From Acidithiobacillus montserratensis (GTDB taxonomy: Bacteria > Pseudomonadota > Gammaproteobacteria > Acidithiobacillales > Acidithiobacillaceae): a stretch of 29,329 nt of DNA. The translations under genes were made by a program, and so were the position numbers. Of the stretch, positions 7,933 to 14,988 are shown one piece after another; the stretch's first letter is position 1; the number at the start of each line of letters is the position of its first letter. The notes beneath the pieces were generated by a model. It made no database searches and was not told the DNA's origin. It worked only from the letters and a program-made list of their open reading frames with translations. Where the stretch lies: NCBI RefSeq assembly GCF_018853465.1, contig NZ_JABBOU010000073.1, forward strand, positions 1-29,329, given 5' to 3'.

Positions 7933-7967
7933 TGCTATACATAATCGCGAGGTATACATAACGCTGC
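7933..7967 (-). repeat. Right terminal inverted repeat of the RIT element
   Basis: Reverse complement of 4480-4514 with one mismatch. It contains TATACATAA at 7936-7944 and 7953-7961. An opposite copy, TTATGTATA, lies inside at 7859-7867, close to the ritA start. The outer end overlaps a long palindrome. Confidence 0.9.
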
Positions 7968-7993
7968 TTATGTATATATATACATAAGCAGCG
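7962..7993. repeat. 32-bp perfect palindrome at the right RIT border
   Basis: CGCTGC, TTATGTATATATATACATAA and GCAGCG together read the same on both strands over 32 bases. The first six bases are shared with the terminal repeat. It holds TTATGTATA (7968-7976) and TATACATAA (7979-7987) 2 bp apart. There is no equivalent next to the left end. It may be the target site, a recombination junction or part of the element. Confidence 0.85.
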
Positions 7994-8473
7994 GAAGCGG
8001 TCATTCGGTGGACTGACCATCCTGTTCTCGAAACTCATCGTTAATTTCTGTAATGTGCCGGCCAAGGTGGTACCAAAAATGCCTCCAAGCGTATCGACGA
8101 AGGTGCCAGCGGTTACGCATACGCCATCCAAGTTATCGAGACCTACTCCGGGTGAAACGATGAACCAGTTCGCATCTTGCTGTCTGAATAACGAGTAATC
8201 ACTAAAATGCAAAACGGCTTGGTCTGCTCGGCAGACTGAAGCCCAAAAAATCAATCCACAATTAGTTAAAAAATCTCCATACAAAATTCTTATCAGAGAA
8301 GGCATTACCCACGTTTATAAAACGCTCAGAGGCAATGTATAGGATATTTCGGAAAGGATGCAAGAACGGGCACCTATTGGACTTGCTGAAAACAATGTGT
8401 AGTCTCATATGGATACTGTCTATTTTGATGCTGCATAGCGCCTATATTGAGGTCACCCATTCACGGAGAAAGA
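7968..8473. other. About 500-bp stretch with no convincing gene
   Basis: Apart from the palindrome at its left edge, this stretch has one minus-strand open frame ending at 7868 and starting at 8305. It reads into the RIT end. The part outside the element (about 8000-8305, with IVSPGVGLDNLDG and TFVDTLGGIFGTT) could be a fragment of a gene broken by the insertion. I do not recognise it, and it has no clear ribosome site. The 8335-8473 part is AT-rich with no supported gene. Confidence 0.4.
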
Positions 8474-8794
8474 ATGTTTTTCTGGACTTTGTTTTTTGCT
8501 TTTTTGTTCACTACAATGGCTGGATTATCTTTGTTTCTTTTGGATGTACGCCGTAATAGGCTCGCCGCATGGGTACTGGTTGTGACGCTTCTGCTCATGG
8601 CAGGGCAGCAATGGTCACAGGTGTTTTCTGTTACTGCTACAAAAGCGATTAATCACCCAGGAATTTGGCTTTCGTTCTGGCCAGGCATCCTGGGGATTGC
8701 TGCGGCAGCTATTCTCGATGTCCGGTGGTGGGCGCGACTATTATTCATGGGAGCAGGTTTTTTGGGGATTGTCTTGGCTGTTCTTAAGATATAG
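8474..8794 (+). CDS. Small membrane protein of unknown function
   Basis: 106 aa from the ATG at 8474, which has GGAGA eight bases upstream. A TTG at 8447 is a weaker alternative. Three or four hydrophobic helices are visible: about 2-20 (FFWTLFFAFLFTTMAGLSLF), 28-45 (AAWVLVVTLLLMAG), 66-84 (GIWLSFWPGILGIAAAAI) and 88-104 (ARLLFMGAGFLGIVLAVL). The loops are short and there is no recognisable enzyme motif. It stands alone between the RIT element and a convergent CBS-domain gene. I do not recognise the family. Confidence 0.65.
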   Translation: MFFWTLFFAFLFTTMAGLSLFLLDVRRNRLAAWVLVVTLLLMAGQQWSQVFSVTATKAINHPGIWLSFWPGILGIAAAAILDVRWWARLLFMGAGFLGIVLAVLKI

Positions 8795-8922
8795 CAAGTC
8801 GGCACTGCCATCTCTAACAAGGCCAAAGGTAGAAGTTGGTGCCAGTGACTAGGTTCTTTTCGGAGATTGCCACGGTTGCTAAAATGACATGGCTATTACG
8901 CCATCTGGAATCTCTCTAGCCC

Positions 8923-9516
8923 CTAATCATCCCGCGAAAGAATATGCTCCAACTCGGAAAAACTTTGCACTGCGTCATTCACTGAAAGTTCTAGATCGAG
9001 TTGACGGGCAATTTGGCTGATGGAGAAAACCCCTCTTATTTCCGTCTGCTGCATCCTATTCTCTCGAACCAAAGCGTGTTGGCGACCCGCGTCACGCAAG
9101 GTAAGAACAATGTCCCCTACCATGGAATGCTCTACTTCAGACAAATCCAACACATCGATTTGATGTTGATCGATCATCACGTCCTGCACTGTAATTTCAT
9201 CCCGAGTCAGGCCTTTTTCTGCCGCGATACGAATCGGCTTCTCTCCTGTGAGATCTCGAGCCGTTACCAATCCAATCAGGATGTCCGCATCGTCCAGAAC
9301 AAAGAGCATCCGAACGCCCGTGTGAATCATGTGTTGTAAAGCATGATCGATAGATGCTGAGGCTTTGGTGGTAACGGCGGGAACGCGATGCAGGTCCGTC
9401 ATACAATGGATAGCCGGGTCTTCAGGTGACACTTTGAGCGGAAGCCCGTCATCCATTAGACATAAGCGCGAACCCGGTGGAAGTCTATAATGTTTCAATG
9501 CCCGAAATGCCTTCAT
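8923..9516 (-). CDS. CBS-domain pair protein
   Basis: 197 aa starting MKAFRALKHYRLPPG; AGGAGA sits eight bases before the ATG at 9516, which makes the upstream alternative unlikely. Two CBS modules form a Bateman unit: the first at about residues 55-110 (VPAVTTKASASIDHALQHMI ... MLFVLDDADILIGLVTARDL), the second from VQDVMID to about 175 (LDLSEVEHSMVGDIVLTLRD ... GVFSISQIARQL). Bateman units bind adenosine nucleotides and act as sensors for an attached or partner protein. No effector domain is attached here, only a short N-terminal extension with a conserved look. It is the last of a series of minus-strand genes (PEBP, Hsp20) separated by short gaps, so a stress-related role is possible but inferred. 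Confidence 0.8.
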   Translation of the reverse strand: MKAFRALKHYRLPPGSRLCLMDDGLPLKVSPEDPAIHCMTDLHRVPAVTTKASASIDHALQHMIHTGVRMLFVLDDADILIGLVTARDLTGEKPIRIAAEKGLTRDEITVQDVMIDQHQIDVLDLSEVEHSMVGDIVLTLRDAGRQHALVRENRMQQTEIRGVFSISQIARQLDLELSVNDAVQSFSELEHILSRDD

Positions 9517-9602
9517 TACCGTATCTCCTATCATGCTTCACGACAACCCGCTCAAATCAGTTTGCAGGGGTGCTCGATTGGTTTGAATGCCAGCAATGCC
9601 TC

Positions 9603-10169
9603 TCATGGGCTGGACTTTACCGGTTCATCTCTATCCAGAGCAAAGTGCCCGGAGAATTCGGCATGATCAAGTATGTGCCACAAGTTGTAAAACTCTCTGG
9701 CTCGACGATCTGTGGCTGGAGGGATATCCAGTTGATCGGCCTTTCTTCCTGGTGTGCGAAGCTTGGCCTTCACCATCTCCCAGTCGGCTCCTTCCGGAAG
9801 CCCCAGTGAAGCCTTGTCCGTGGCCATTAACAGAAAGTCGTAATGCTGAAGCTGGTGACTGGCCGCTCCTTCTGGAGGTTTGTACCCCGTAAATCCAAAG
9901 CTGTTACGTCCTGAAAGGATACCTTCAGGCAGAGGACCACCTTCATGGATTCCTTCAATGCTTGGCGGAATATCGTAGAGTAGCCAGTGAATACGATGTT
10001 CGCTATCCGCTTCGCGATGTTCCATAAGGAGTATCAGACTTTTGGTTCCTTCTGGCACGTGTTGCCAGAAAATAGGCGGGGTTGCTCCGTCTCCCTGTTG
10101 CGTAAACCGACGAGGAATCCAGTCATCAGGATCAATTCCGGTACTAAATACTCTCATTGGTATGGCCAT
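9603..10169 (-). CDS. YbhB/YbcL-family PEBP-like protein
   Basis: 188 aa, of the bacterial phosphatidylethanolamine-binding / Raf-kinase-inhibitor-like family. Motifs in order: IPRRFTQQGDGATPPIFW near residue 20, LLMEHREAD (usually DPDAP in the family; the first Asp is changed), HWLLYDIPPSIEGIHEG and FGFTGYKPPEGAASHQLQHYDFLLMATD, which holds the ligand-site GYxxPxPP...H region. The C-terminus ends in a helix after GHFAL. There is no signal peptide, so it is cytoplasmic. It starts with AGGAG 6 bp upstream. The biochemical role of bacterial members is unclear; they often appear among stress genes, and here it lies directly downstream of hsp20. Confidence 0.85.
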   Translation of the reverse strand: MAIPMRVFSTGIDPDDWIPRRFTQQGDGATPPIFWQHVPEGTKSLILLMEHREADSEHRIHWLLYDIPPSIEGIHEGGPLPEGILSGRNSFGFTGYKPPEGAASHQLQHYDFLLMATDKASLGLPEGADWEMVKAKLRTPGRKADQLDIPPATDRRAREFYNLWHILDHAEFSGHFALDRDEPVKSSP

Positions 10170-10240
10170 GTGAATCTCCTTTCTCAGCAGACAAACAAGT
10201 CGGAATGGCTTCCTGTAAACCAGAAGCCATTCCAGATCGC

Positions 10241-10687
10241 TCAGGAAATGGTGATCCTCTTCCGCTTGGCGGATTCCGTTTTTGGCAGTACCAATTCAAG
10301 TACACCCGCTTTAAAGGTCGCCTTTACCTGATCATTATTGATATCCACCGGAAGTTGAATTGTCCGGGAAAACTCGCCGTAACGCCGTTCACGATAGACA
10401 TAGTTCGCGTCTTTTTCCGTTTTCTCCTCTTGTTTCACACCACCAAGGTAAACTTGGTTACCATGCACCTGGATATCCAGATCGTTCTTTTCAACACCGG
10501 GCATTTCAGCTTTGAGAATAAAGGCGTCATCCCGATCAATAACATCTATATTGGCAACCTGTGGATAGGATTGTCTACGTAAAGATGCCGGGGAAAAGAA
10601 TCCGGGCATAAACGTGTCAAGTACGCCTTCCAGTGGATCAGTCGGACGCACATCCATAACCGTGGGACGGGATACTTCTTTAGCCAT
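10241..10687 (-). CDS. hsp20: Small heat-shock protein, Hsp20/IbpA family
   Basis: 148 aa from the ATG at 10687 (GGAGG upstream). The alpha-crystallin domain covers about residues 45-135: it opens with PQVANIDVIDRDDAFILKAE, continues through MPGVEKNDLDIQVHGNQVYL and YGEFSRTIQLPVDINNDQVK, and reaches the AxxxxGVLELVLPK signature, here ATFKAGVLELVLPKTE. The C-terminal IxI-type tail is RKRITIS. It is an ATP-independent holdase that binds unfolding proteins in the cytoplasm. A sigma-32-type promoter lies 65-95 bp upstream, which makes heat induction likely. The short 5' leader carries a 6-bp hairpin. Genes for a PEBP and a CBS protein follow on the same strand. Confidence 0.92.
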   Translation of the reverse strand: MAKEVSRPTVMDVRPTDPLEGVLDTFMPGFFSPASLRRQSYPQVANIDVIDRDDAFILKAEMPGVEKNDLDIQVHGNQVYLGGVKQEEKTEKDANYVYRERRYGEFSRTIQLPVDINNDQVKATFKAGVLELVLPKTESAKRKRITIS

Positions 10688-10730
10688 GGTGTATACCTCC
10701 ATCTTATAACAATAACCTTCTAACAATCAT

Positions 10731-10746
10731 AGCCTGCTCTCAGGCT
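10731..10746 (-). promoter_or_regulatory. Short hairpin in the hsp20 leader
   Basis: AGCCTG and CAGGCT enclose a 4-nt loop at what should be the 5' end of the hsp20 mRNA. Such a stem may stabilise the mRNA. I see no clear ROSE or fourU thermometer pairing with the ribosome site. Confidence 0.45.
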
Positions 10747-10751
10747 GAAAG

Positions 10752-10782
10752 ATTTATGGGTACTCTCCAGTAAAATTTCAAG
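10752..10782 (-). promoter_or_regulatory. Sigma-32-like heat-shock promoter of hsp20
   Basis: On the minus strand, CTTGAAA (10782-10776) is followed after 15 bp by CCCATAAAT (10760-10752). This agrees well with the heat-shock consensus CTTGAAA-N11-16-CCCATNT. The predicted start falls about 55-60 bases before the hsp20 ATG. Confidence 0.75.
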
Positions 10783-10885
10783 GGGGTGCAAGTGGTATCT
10801 AAGCGAATGGAATGCACATTCTTCAGGGGTATCTCTAGGCAGCTTCCGAAACAACTGAGCGAAGCCAGTAGATGTCCTAAAGAGT

Positions 10886-10916
10886 GTGCCACAAGGGCTT
10901 CCTACCCCTGTGGCAC
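10886..10916. terminator. Long hairpin between the small-gene pair and hsp20
   Basis: GTGCCACA (10886-10893) pairs with TGTGGCAC (10909-10916). The stem continues with GGG/CCC after one mismatch. It lies after the stop of the gene at 11000-11221 on the minus strand. The following tract (ACTCTTTAG) is a weak T-run, so terminator function is tentative. The rest of 10783-10999 shows no gene. Confidence 0.45.
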
Positions 10917-10999
10917 AAATCATCTTCAAAGATGATAAAAAGGAGAGTAATGTTCAGAAAAATCGGGTCAGTAACATAACGGTACCGACATATTGTCAG

Positions 11000-11221
11000 T
11001 TAGGCCGGACCAATATCCGGATCCATATCGAGTGGATCACCCCATTCATGCCGAACCTCACCTCGCCGCTTGTCTGGAATACTGATTCCTTTGAATAACT
11101 CATGGAATGTCTTCAAGTCCGCCGGTATCGACGACAAACTAGCCAAGGACTCAATAATCTTACCAGCTTCTCTTTCGCTCATTGTCGCTACGACCATCTT
11201 ATCTTCAACATTAACCTGCAT
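11000..11221 (-). CDS. Small protein of unknown function, second of an overlapping pair
   Basis: 73 aa from the ATG at 11221, with AAGGAG eight bases upstream. The gene starts inside the end of the preceding small gene (11-bp overlap). The sequence MQVNVEDKMVVATMSEREAG is followed by a helical part and a charged tail rich in Asp, Pro and Arg (KRRGEVRHEWGDPLDMDPD). There is no signal peptide or membrane helix. Its first half resembles that of the upstream protein in length and pattern (DK-M-x4-M-x3-EA-x-K). I do not recognise the family. Confidence 0.6.
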   Translation of the reverse strand: MQVNVEDKMVVATMSEREAGKIIESLASLSSIPADLKTFHELFKGISIPDKRRGEVRHEWGDPLDMDPDIGPA

Positions 11222-11423
11222 GAGATACTCCTTGATAGAACGACTTTGGTTGACGGAAGTTGTTATCCATGGAAAGTACTGCCTCTGCGGAAAGATAGGC
11301 AAAGTCCAAAGTAGACCGGTTGAATTCTCCCGCTTTTTTGAGGAGCGCATCAGACACCTTATCCGCCTCAGACTTAGTCATACTTAACTGGAGTTTTCCA
11401 TCGGACAGTTTCTCTAGCTTCAT
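11211..11423 (-). CDS. Small protein of unknown function, first of an overlapping pair
   Basis: 70 aa from the ATG at 11423 (GAGGT five bases upstream); a longer frame to 11456 lacks support. It starts MKLEKLSDGKLQLSMTKSEA and is followed by helices (VSDALLKKAGEFN, LDFAYLSAEAVLSM). It is hydrophilic and probably cytoplasmic. Its pattern DGK-x4-M-x3-EA-x-K is shared with the downstream protein, which suggests an old duplication. An IS3-family element lies about 115 bp upstream and may have changed its promoter region. Confidence 0.6.
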   Translation of the reverse strand: MKLEKLSDGKLQLSMTKSEADKVSDALLKKAGEFNRSTLDFAYLSAEAVLSMDNNFRQPKSFYQGVSHAG

Positions 11424-11571
11424 AATAACCTCATTAAATAAGCCAAATACGCCCAAACATTCTTAAACGTGCCAATTTCGACCGCAAAATATGCATAAAG
11501 TTCTGTCATGCAGAAGGAACAGGAATGATAGGTATGGTGGACCCCTCTGTCAAGACAATAATCAGCCGAGT

Positions 11572-12545
11572 TTAAGAGGGTAACCTTTCACACGCAGCGG
11601 CACGGCGCTGCCCCGGTTTTGCTTCTGATTCTGTTTCCTGACGATTTTCTTTTTTCGCGGTGAATTTTTCCACTATCGTTGCGCCGCCACCGTTCGCTGT
11701 CCGGTAGACCTCGTCCGGCGTGCTGTAGTCCAGCGATTGATGCATTCTCTCGGTGTTGTAAAATACAAAGTATTCCGTCAGCCCCAGCAGTAATTCCGGC
11801 AAGGTGGCATAGCCTTTCAGATACACGTCTTCGTGCTTGACGCTCCGCCATAGCCGTTCCACGAAGATGTTGTCCAATGCCCGGCCACGCCCGTCCATGC
11901 TGATCTGGATGCCTGCTGCCGCCAACCGCCCGGTGAAGCTCGCCGAGGTGAACTGGCTGCCCTGATCGGTATTGAATATCTCCGGGTTGCCGTAAGTCTG
12001 TAGTGCCTGATCCAGACAGTCCAGACAAAATCCTGTGTCCATGGTATTCGACAATCGCCAGGCCAGTACCTTGCGCGAGTACCAGTCAATGATCGCCACC
12101 AGGTAGACAAACCCTCGCGCTAATCGGATGTAGGTAATATCCGTGCTCCACACCTGATTGGGCCGGGCCACTTCCATGCCTCTGAGCAGATACGGGTAAA
12201 CCTTGTGCTCGGGATGCGGAAGGCTGGTATTCGGCCCTGGCGCCATGCCGGCCAGTCCCAGTATGCCCATCAGCCGCTGTGCCCGCTTGCGGTTGATCCG
12301 ATGTCCCATGCCGCGCAGATACACGGTCATCTTGCGGCTGCCGTAGAACGGGTGGCGCGTGTATTCGGCATCGATCAGTGCCAATAGCGTCAATTCCTGT
12401 TCGTTCGGCTTGGGCACAGGGCGCGGCGCGTAGACGGTAGAGCGGGCAACCCCTGCCAGTTCGCATTGCCGGGTCAGTGCCAAGGGGTCAAGAACGTTGA
12501 CCCAAGGTTTGCGCGTTTCTACTGGGCTATCCCGGACTTTTTTTT
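11572..12545 (-). CDS. IS3-family transposase OrfB (rve/DDE catalytic part)
   Basis: Expressed with orfA by a -1 frameshift at the A8 run, so the frame is given from that site. An internal start (MALTRQCELAG at 12483) is possible for OrfB alone. The HTH_21 part (DAEYTRHPFYGSRKMTVYLR, GHRINRKRAQRLM) precedes the integrase core. The DDE triad is Asp in QVWSTDITYI, Asp in EIFNTDQGSQFTSASF and Glu in DNIFVERLWRSVKHEDVYL. The protein ends with the usual YNTERMHQSLDYSTPDEVY, then a Lys/Glu-rich tail. It cuts and joins IS ends via a circular intermediate, as known for IS3 elements. Confidence 0.9.
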
Positions 12546-12812
12546 AAGCCAGTCCAGTTCCATCTTGAGCCGCCCAATCTCTGAGTAGAGCCGCTCCGTG
12601 CTGGCGGATTGATCCACCGGCTTGGGGCCACGCTTGGCTTCGAATAGGCCTGCCGCCTGTTCTTGCAGCTCCTTCTTCCACAGTCCCACCTGAGTCGGGT
12701 GCACGCCAAATTCCTGAGCGATCTCGTTGACCGTCTTGATCCCTCGAACCGCTTCAAGTGCGACCTTGGCTTTCTGCTGACTACTAAAAATCTTGCGCTT
12801 CCGTTCACTCAC
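12519..12812 (-). CDS. IS3-family transposase OrfA
   Basis: 97 aa, GTG start with AGGAG seven bases upstream. A helix-turn-helix (VALEAVRGIKTVNEIAQEFG, VHPTQVGLWKKEL) binds the IS ends. A leucine-zipper-like helix follows (STERLYSEIGRLKMELDWLK). The frame ends soon after CTT AAA AAA AAG (A8 at 12538-12545), the slippery site that yields the OrfAB transposase; OrfA alone usually acts as a regulator. Confidence 0.9.
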   Translation of the reverse strand: MSERKRKIFSSQQKAKVALEAVRGIKTVNEIAQEFGVHPTQVGLWKKELQEQAAGLFEAKRGPKPVDQSASTERLYSEIGRLKMELDWLKKKSGIAQ

Positions 12813-13036
12813 AACCTGCTCCTTATTTACAGCAGGTTACCATCTTAAATAACCGTCCGGAAATTGGGGTCCACTATAATGTGCACCCGAGAAACACAGG
12901 ATTGGATCAGAGATCCCGCGATAATTAGATAATAGATTCTATAAAAACGCCTTATGGTAAATCTATGGCCGTTCTAATGAATCAAGTTTTCAAAGCAAAA
13001 TATTAATACTGATTATGTCGATGGCTGCTCTATATT

Positions 13037-13336
13037 TTACTGTATTTCAATATTTTTCAATCGGTTTTCCTGAATGGTGCTCACTAAATTTAACAAAGCT
13101 TCCCGCGAAAAATCCATCTGCACGCCCCTTTCTGCAGTACCATACAGTGTGACCCGGATATATTCTTGTTCTTGATCGTGCCTTAACTGATCCACAGCCT
13201 CCAGTAAGGCCTGTTGAACCATGGGATAGAGCCGCATCTGTATCGCGGGGATCTGCTGACCTTCAGCATTTTCCATGACTAGCCCAATTTCCAGAATTGA
13301 CGACTGCGCCCGATCTTTTTCATTTTCACCATCCAT
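13037..13336 (-). CDS. Unknown 99-aa cytoplasmic protein
   Basis: The ATG at 13336 has AGGAGA nine bases upstream. The protein is acidic, without signal peptide or membrane segment. It seems to form an alpha/beta fold: strand ILEIGLVMEN, helix YPMVQQALLEAVDQLRHD, strand YIRVTLYGTA, then helix SREALLNLVSTIQENR. It lies between polymerase IV and the IS3 element, 107 bp from the end of dinB, on the same strand, and could share its transcript. I do not recognise the family. Confidence 0.6.
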   Translation of the reverse strand: MDGENEKDRAQSSILEIGLVMENAEGQQIPAIQMRLYPMVQQALLEAVDQLRHDQEQEYIRVTLYGTAERGVQMDFSREALLNLVSTIQENRLKNIEIQ

Positions 13337-13443
13337 TTTGTATCTCTCCTGCAGTAATTTTAAACGATCTACTGCCGTTTCATTGGGTCCTTGCCATTAA
13401 AAAACAATACGCCAAACCACATCGCAACGTCCGTTATCTTTTA

Positions 13444-14589
13444 CTATCGCCTAACGCCGCGTGATTCCACCAAGATTTCTTCCAGCAAATCCATCTGGCC
13501 AGTATGTGTGGCAGAGTCCTCTGAACAGAGCATGCCACTCACGGATACTCCTAGCAATCGAATAAATGGCTGTGATTCAACGGGAAGTGCCTTGTCCAAC
13601 AAATCTGGCAGACAGGCAATAAGATCTTCTTTGCGCCGAACAGCCTGCGCATGGGTATAGGCTCTTGTGATTGTTTCAAAATCAGAAAAGCGCACCTTGA
13701 TGCTGATAGTGCGCCCCGCCAGTCCTACGGTTATCAGGCGGGCGGAAACTTGACTCGCCATTTCCTGCAAATGGGCCAGCATGACCTGCGGGTCGTTTAT
13801 ATTTTGCGGGAAGGTCCGCTCCGCGCCCACGGACTTTCGCTGGCGACTGGGTTGAACGGGACGTTTGTCTATGCCTCGGGCAATCTCGTAAAACCAAAGA
13901 CCGGTCTTGCCGAATTGTGCGATCAATGTTTCCCTTTCGGCATTTCGGAGATCCAGAACGGTATGGATACCCAGTGTGGACAACTTTTTCACCGTGGCCG
14001 GTCCTACACCGTGGAGCTTGCCAACGGGGAGGGGAGACAGAAAGTCCAGGCCCTTTTCAGGCGGGATCACAAAAAGCCCATTGGGCTTGCGCCAATCGGA
14101 AGCGAGTTTGGCCAGCAATTTGTTGTAAGATACCCCTGCCGAGGCGGTCAGACCGGTTTCCTGTTGGATGCACCAACGAATTTCCCGGGCAATCTGTACC
14201 GCCAGGACCCCATCGGCAGTGGCCGCTGTCACGTCCAGAAAAGCTTCATCCAGTGACAGAGGTTCCACAAGCGGGGTATATCTCCGTAGAATCTCCATGA
14301 CCTGACGGGAGGCTTTCCGATAATCCTCCATGCGGGGGCGGAGAAAAATCGCTTGCGGGCAGAGCGACCGGGCGCGGGCGGCTGTCATGGCGGAATGAAT
14401 GCCGAACCGACGGGCTTCATAGCTGCAGGTGGCCACGACACCTCGACCAGCCGGGTCGCCGCCGACGATGACGGGTTTCCCTTGGAGTTCGGGATGGTCC
14501 CTTTGCTCCACGGCGGCGAAAAACGCGTCCATGTCCACATGAATAATCTTGCGAAGTTCGGCGATCGGCTCGGTCAGCAGGTTCGGCAA
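13444..14589 (-). CDS. dinB: DNA polymerase IV (Y-family translesion polymerase)
   Basis: 381 aa. The core begins KIIHVDMDAFFAAVEQRDHP with the first metal-binding Asp. YEARRFGIHSAM is the nucleotide-binding loop, and PLSLDEAFLDVT holds the catalytic Asp-Glu pair. The helix-hairpin-helix thumb is KLHGVGPATVKKLSTLGIHT. The little-finger domain follows (KSVGAERTFPQNI ... RTISIKVRFSDFETITRA). Near the C-terminus QMDLLE resembles the beta-clamp binding motif QxxLF. The start is a TTG at 14589 with GAGGAG eight bases upstream; no ATG is available before VDMD. The polymerase bypasses damaged bases at the cost of errors. I see no clear LexA box in the 100 bases upstream. Confidence 0.95.
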   Translation of the reverse strand: MPNLLTEPIAELRKIIHVDMDAFFAAVEQRDHPELQGKPVIVGGDPAGRGVVATCSYEARRFGIHSAMTAARARSLCPQAIFLRPRMEDYRKASRQVMEILRRYTPLVEPLSLDEAFLDVTAATADGVLAVQIAREIRWCIQQETGLTASAGVSYNKLLAKLASDWRKPNGLFVIPPEKGLDFLSPLPVGKLHGVGPATVKKLSTLGIHTVLDLRNAERETLIAQFGKTGLWFYEIARGIDKRPVQPSRQRKSVGAERTFPQNINDPQVMLAHLQEMASQVSARLITVGLAGRTISIKVRFSDFETITRAYTHAQAVRRKEDLIACLPDLLDKALPVESQPFIRLLGVSVSGMLCSEDSATHTGQMDLLEEILVESRGVRR

Positions 14590-14772
14590 TGAACAGTCTC
14601 CTCAGTTGTTGAGATTTTATCAGGAACTGATCGGAGGAGGGGAGGTTGTTTTGTTACTCCAAGGTTACATCAGGGACACACGGCTGTACGCAATGGGAGG
14701 AATATCCATATTCATTCATGAGATTGACTCTGTCTATTTGTACTCAACTATCTGAGGGGCGGCGTTTTTGGG

Positions 14773-14979
14773 TTATTTCCGTTCCAGAGAACCTACATTG
14801 CTCTGTCTAGCTGTTGCGTTGTTAATAACGGGTTTGATGGCGTGCCAACGATGCGGGGAGTGGCTCTTGTTGGGCTCAAAAAGGCGTTCTATATGGGTGT
14901 GGCCTTGATGATCAATCCAGAATTCCCAGAAGGCCGCGAATGAAATTACCGCAAGGATCTTCAAGATACGCTTGAGCAC
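14773..14979 (-). CDS. Small membrane-anchored protein, tentative
   Basis: 68 aa from a GTG at 14979, 9 bp after the Sel1-protein gene on the same strand. An N-terminal hydrophobic helix (LKRILKILAVISFAAFWEFW) is followed by a His-rich soluble tail (DHQGHTHIERLF, KSHSPHRWHAIKP). There is no obvious Shine-Dalgarno sequence, so it would depend on coupling. A 54-aa protein at 18851-19015 has the same layout (one N-terminal helix, then a short His-containing tail). Function unknown. Confidence 0.42.
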   Translation of the reverse strand: MLKRILKILAVISFAAFWEFWIDHQGHTHIERLFEPNKSHSPHRWHAIKPVINNATARQSNVGSLERK

Positions 14980-14988
14980 AAAATTGGC

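Larger units (their letters stand above)
4480..7967 (-). mobile_element. RIT-type element (recombinase in trio) with 35-bp terminal inverted repeats
   Basis: Three different tyrosine recombinase genes in one orientation with overlapping ends (6554/6557 and 5586/5593) are enclosed by inverted repeats at 4480-4514 and 7933-7967. These match at 34 of 35 positions. This matches the described RIT elements, which hold exactly three site-specific recombinases read as one unit and no cargo. All three proteins keep the R, K, HxxRH, H/R and Y active-site pattern, so the element may still be active. No simple target duplication is visible. GCAGCG occurs at both outer borders, but it is part of the repeat and palindrome sequence. 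Confidence 0.85.
11538..12873 (-). mobile_element. IS3-family insertion sequence
   Basis: About 1336 bp with orfA and orfB read leftward. The ends begin TGGACCCC (11538) and, on the opposite strand, TGGACCCC (12873). Weaker matching follows, and a second shared block lies inside both ends (TTTAAGAGGGTAACCT against TTTAAGATGGTAACCT), so the terminal repeats are gapped. No certain 3-4 bp target duplication can be seen: the flanks read TATGG and CTATA. Both transposase frames are open and the catalytic residues are present, so the copy may be active. Confidence 0.88.

Noticed and set aside
4480..7993. CRISPR or integron-like array
   Set aside because: The short motif occurs only a few times at the ends with no spacer array, and the recombinases are not integron-type: no extra helix seen and no attC-like repeats.
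7868..8305. 145-aa minus-strand frame
   Set aside because: It reads into the RIT end and palindrome and has no ribosome site. At most it is a gene fragment, so it is described in the intergenic entry only.
10688..10702. RNA thermometer over the hsp20 ribosome site
   Set aside because: Only a 3-bp GGU/ACC stem with AUAC loop can form next to GGAGG. It is too weak, and no fourU or ROSE pattern is present.
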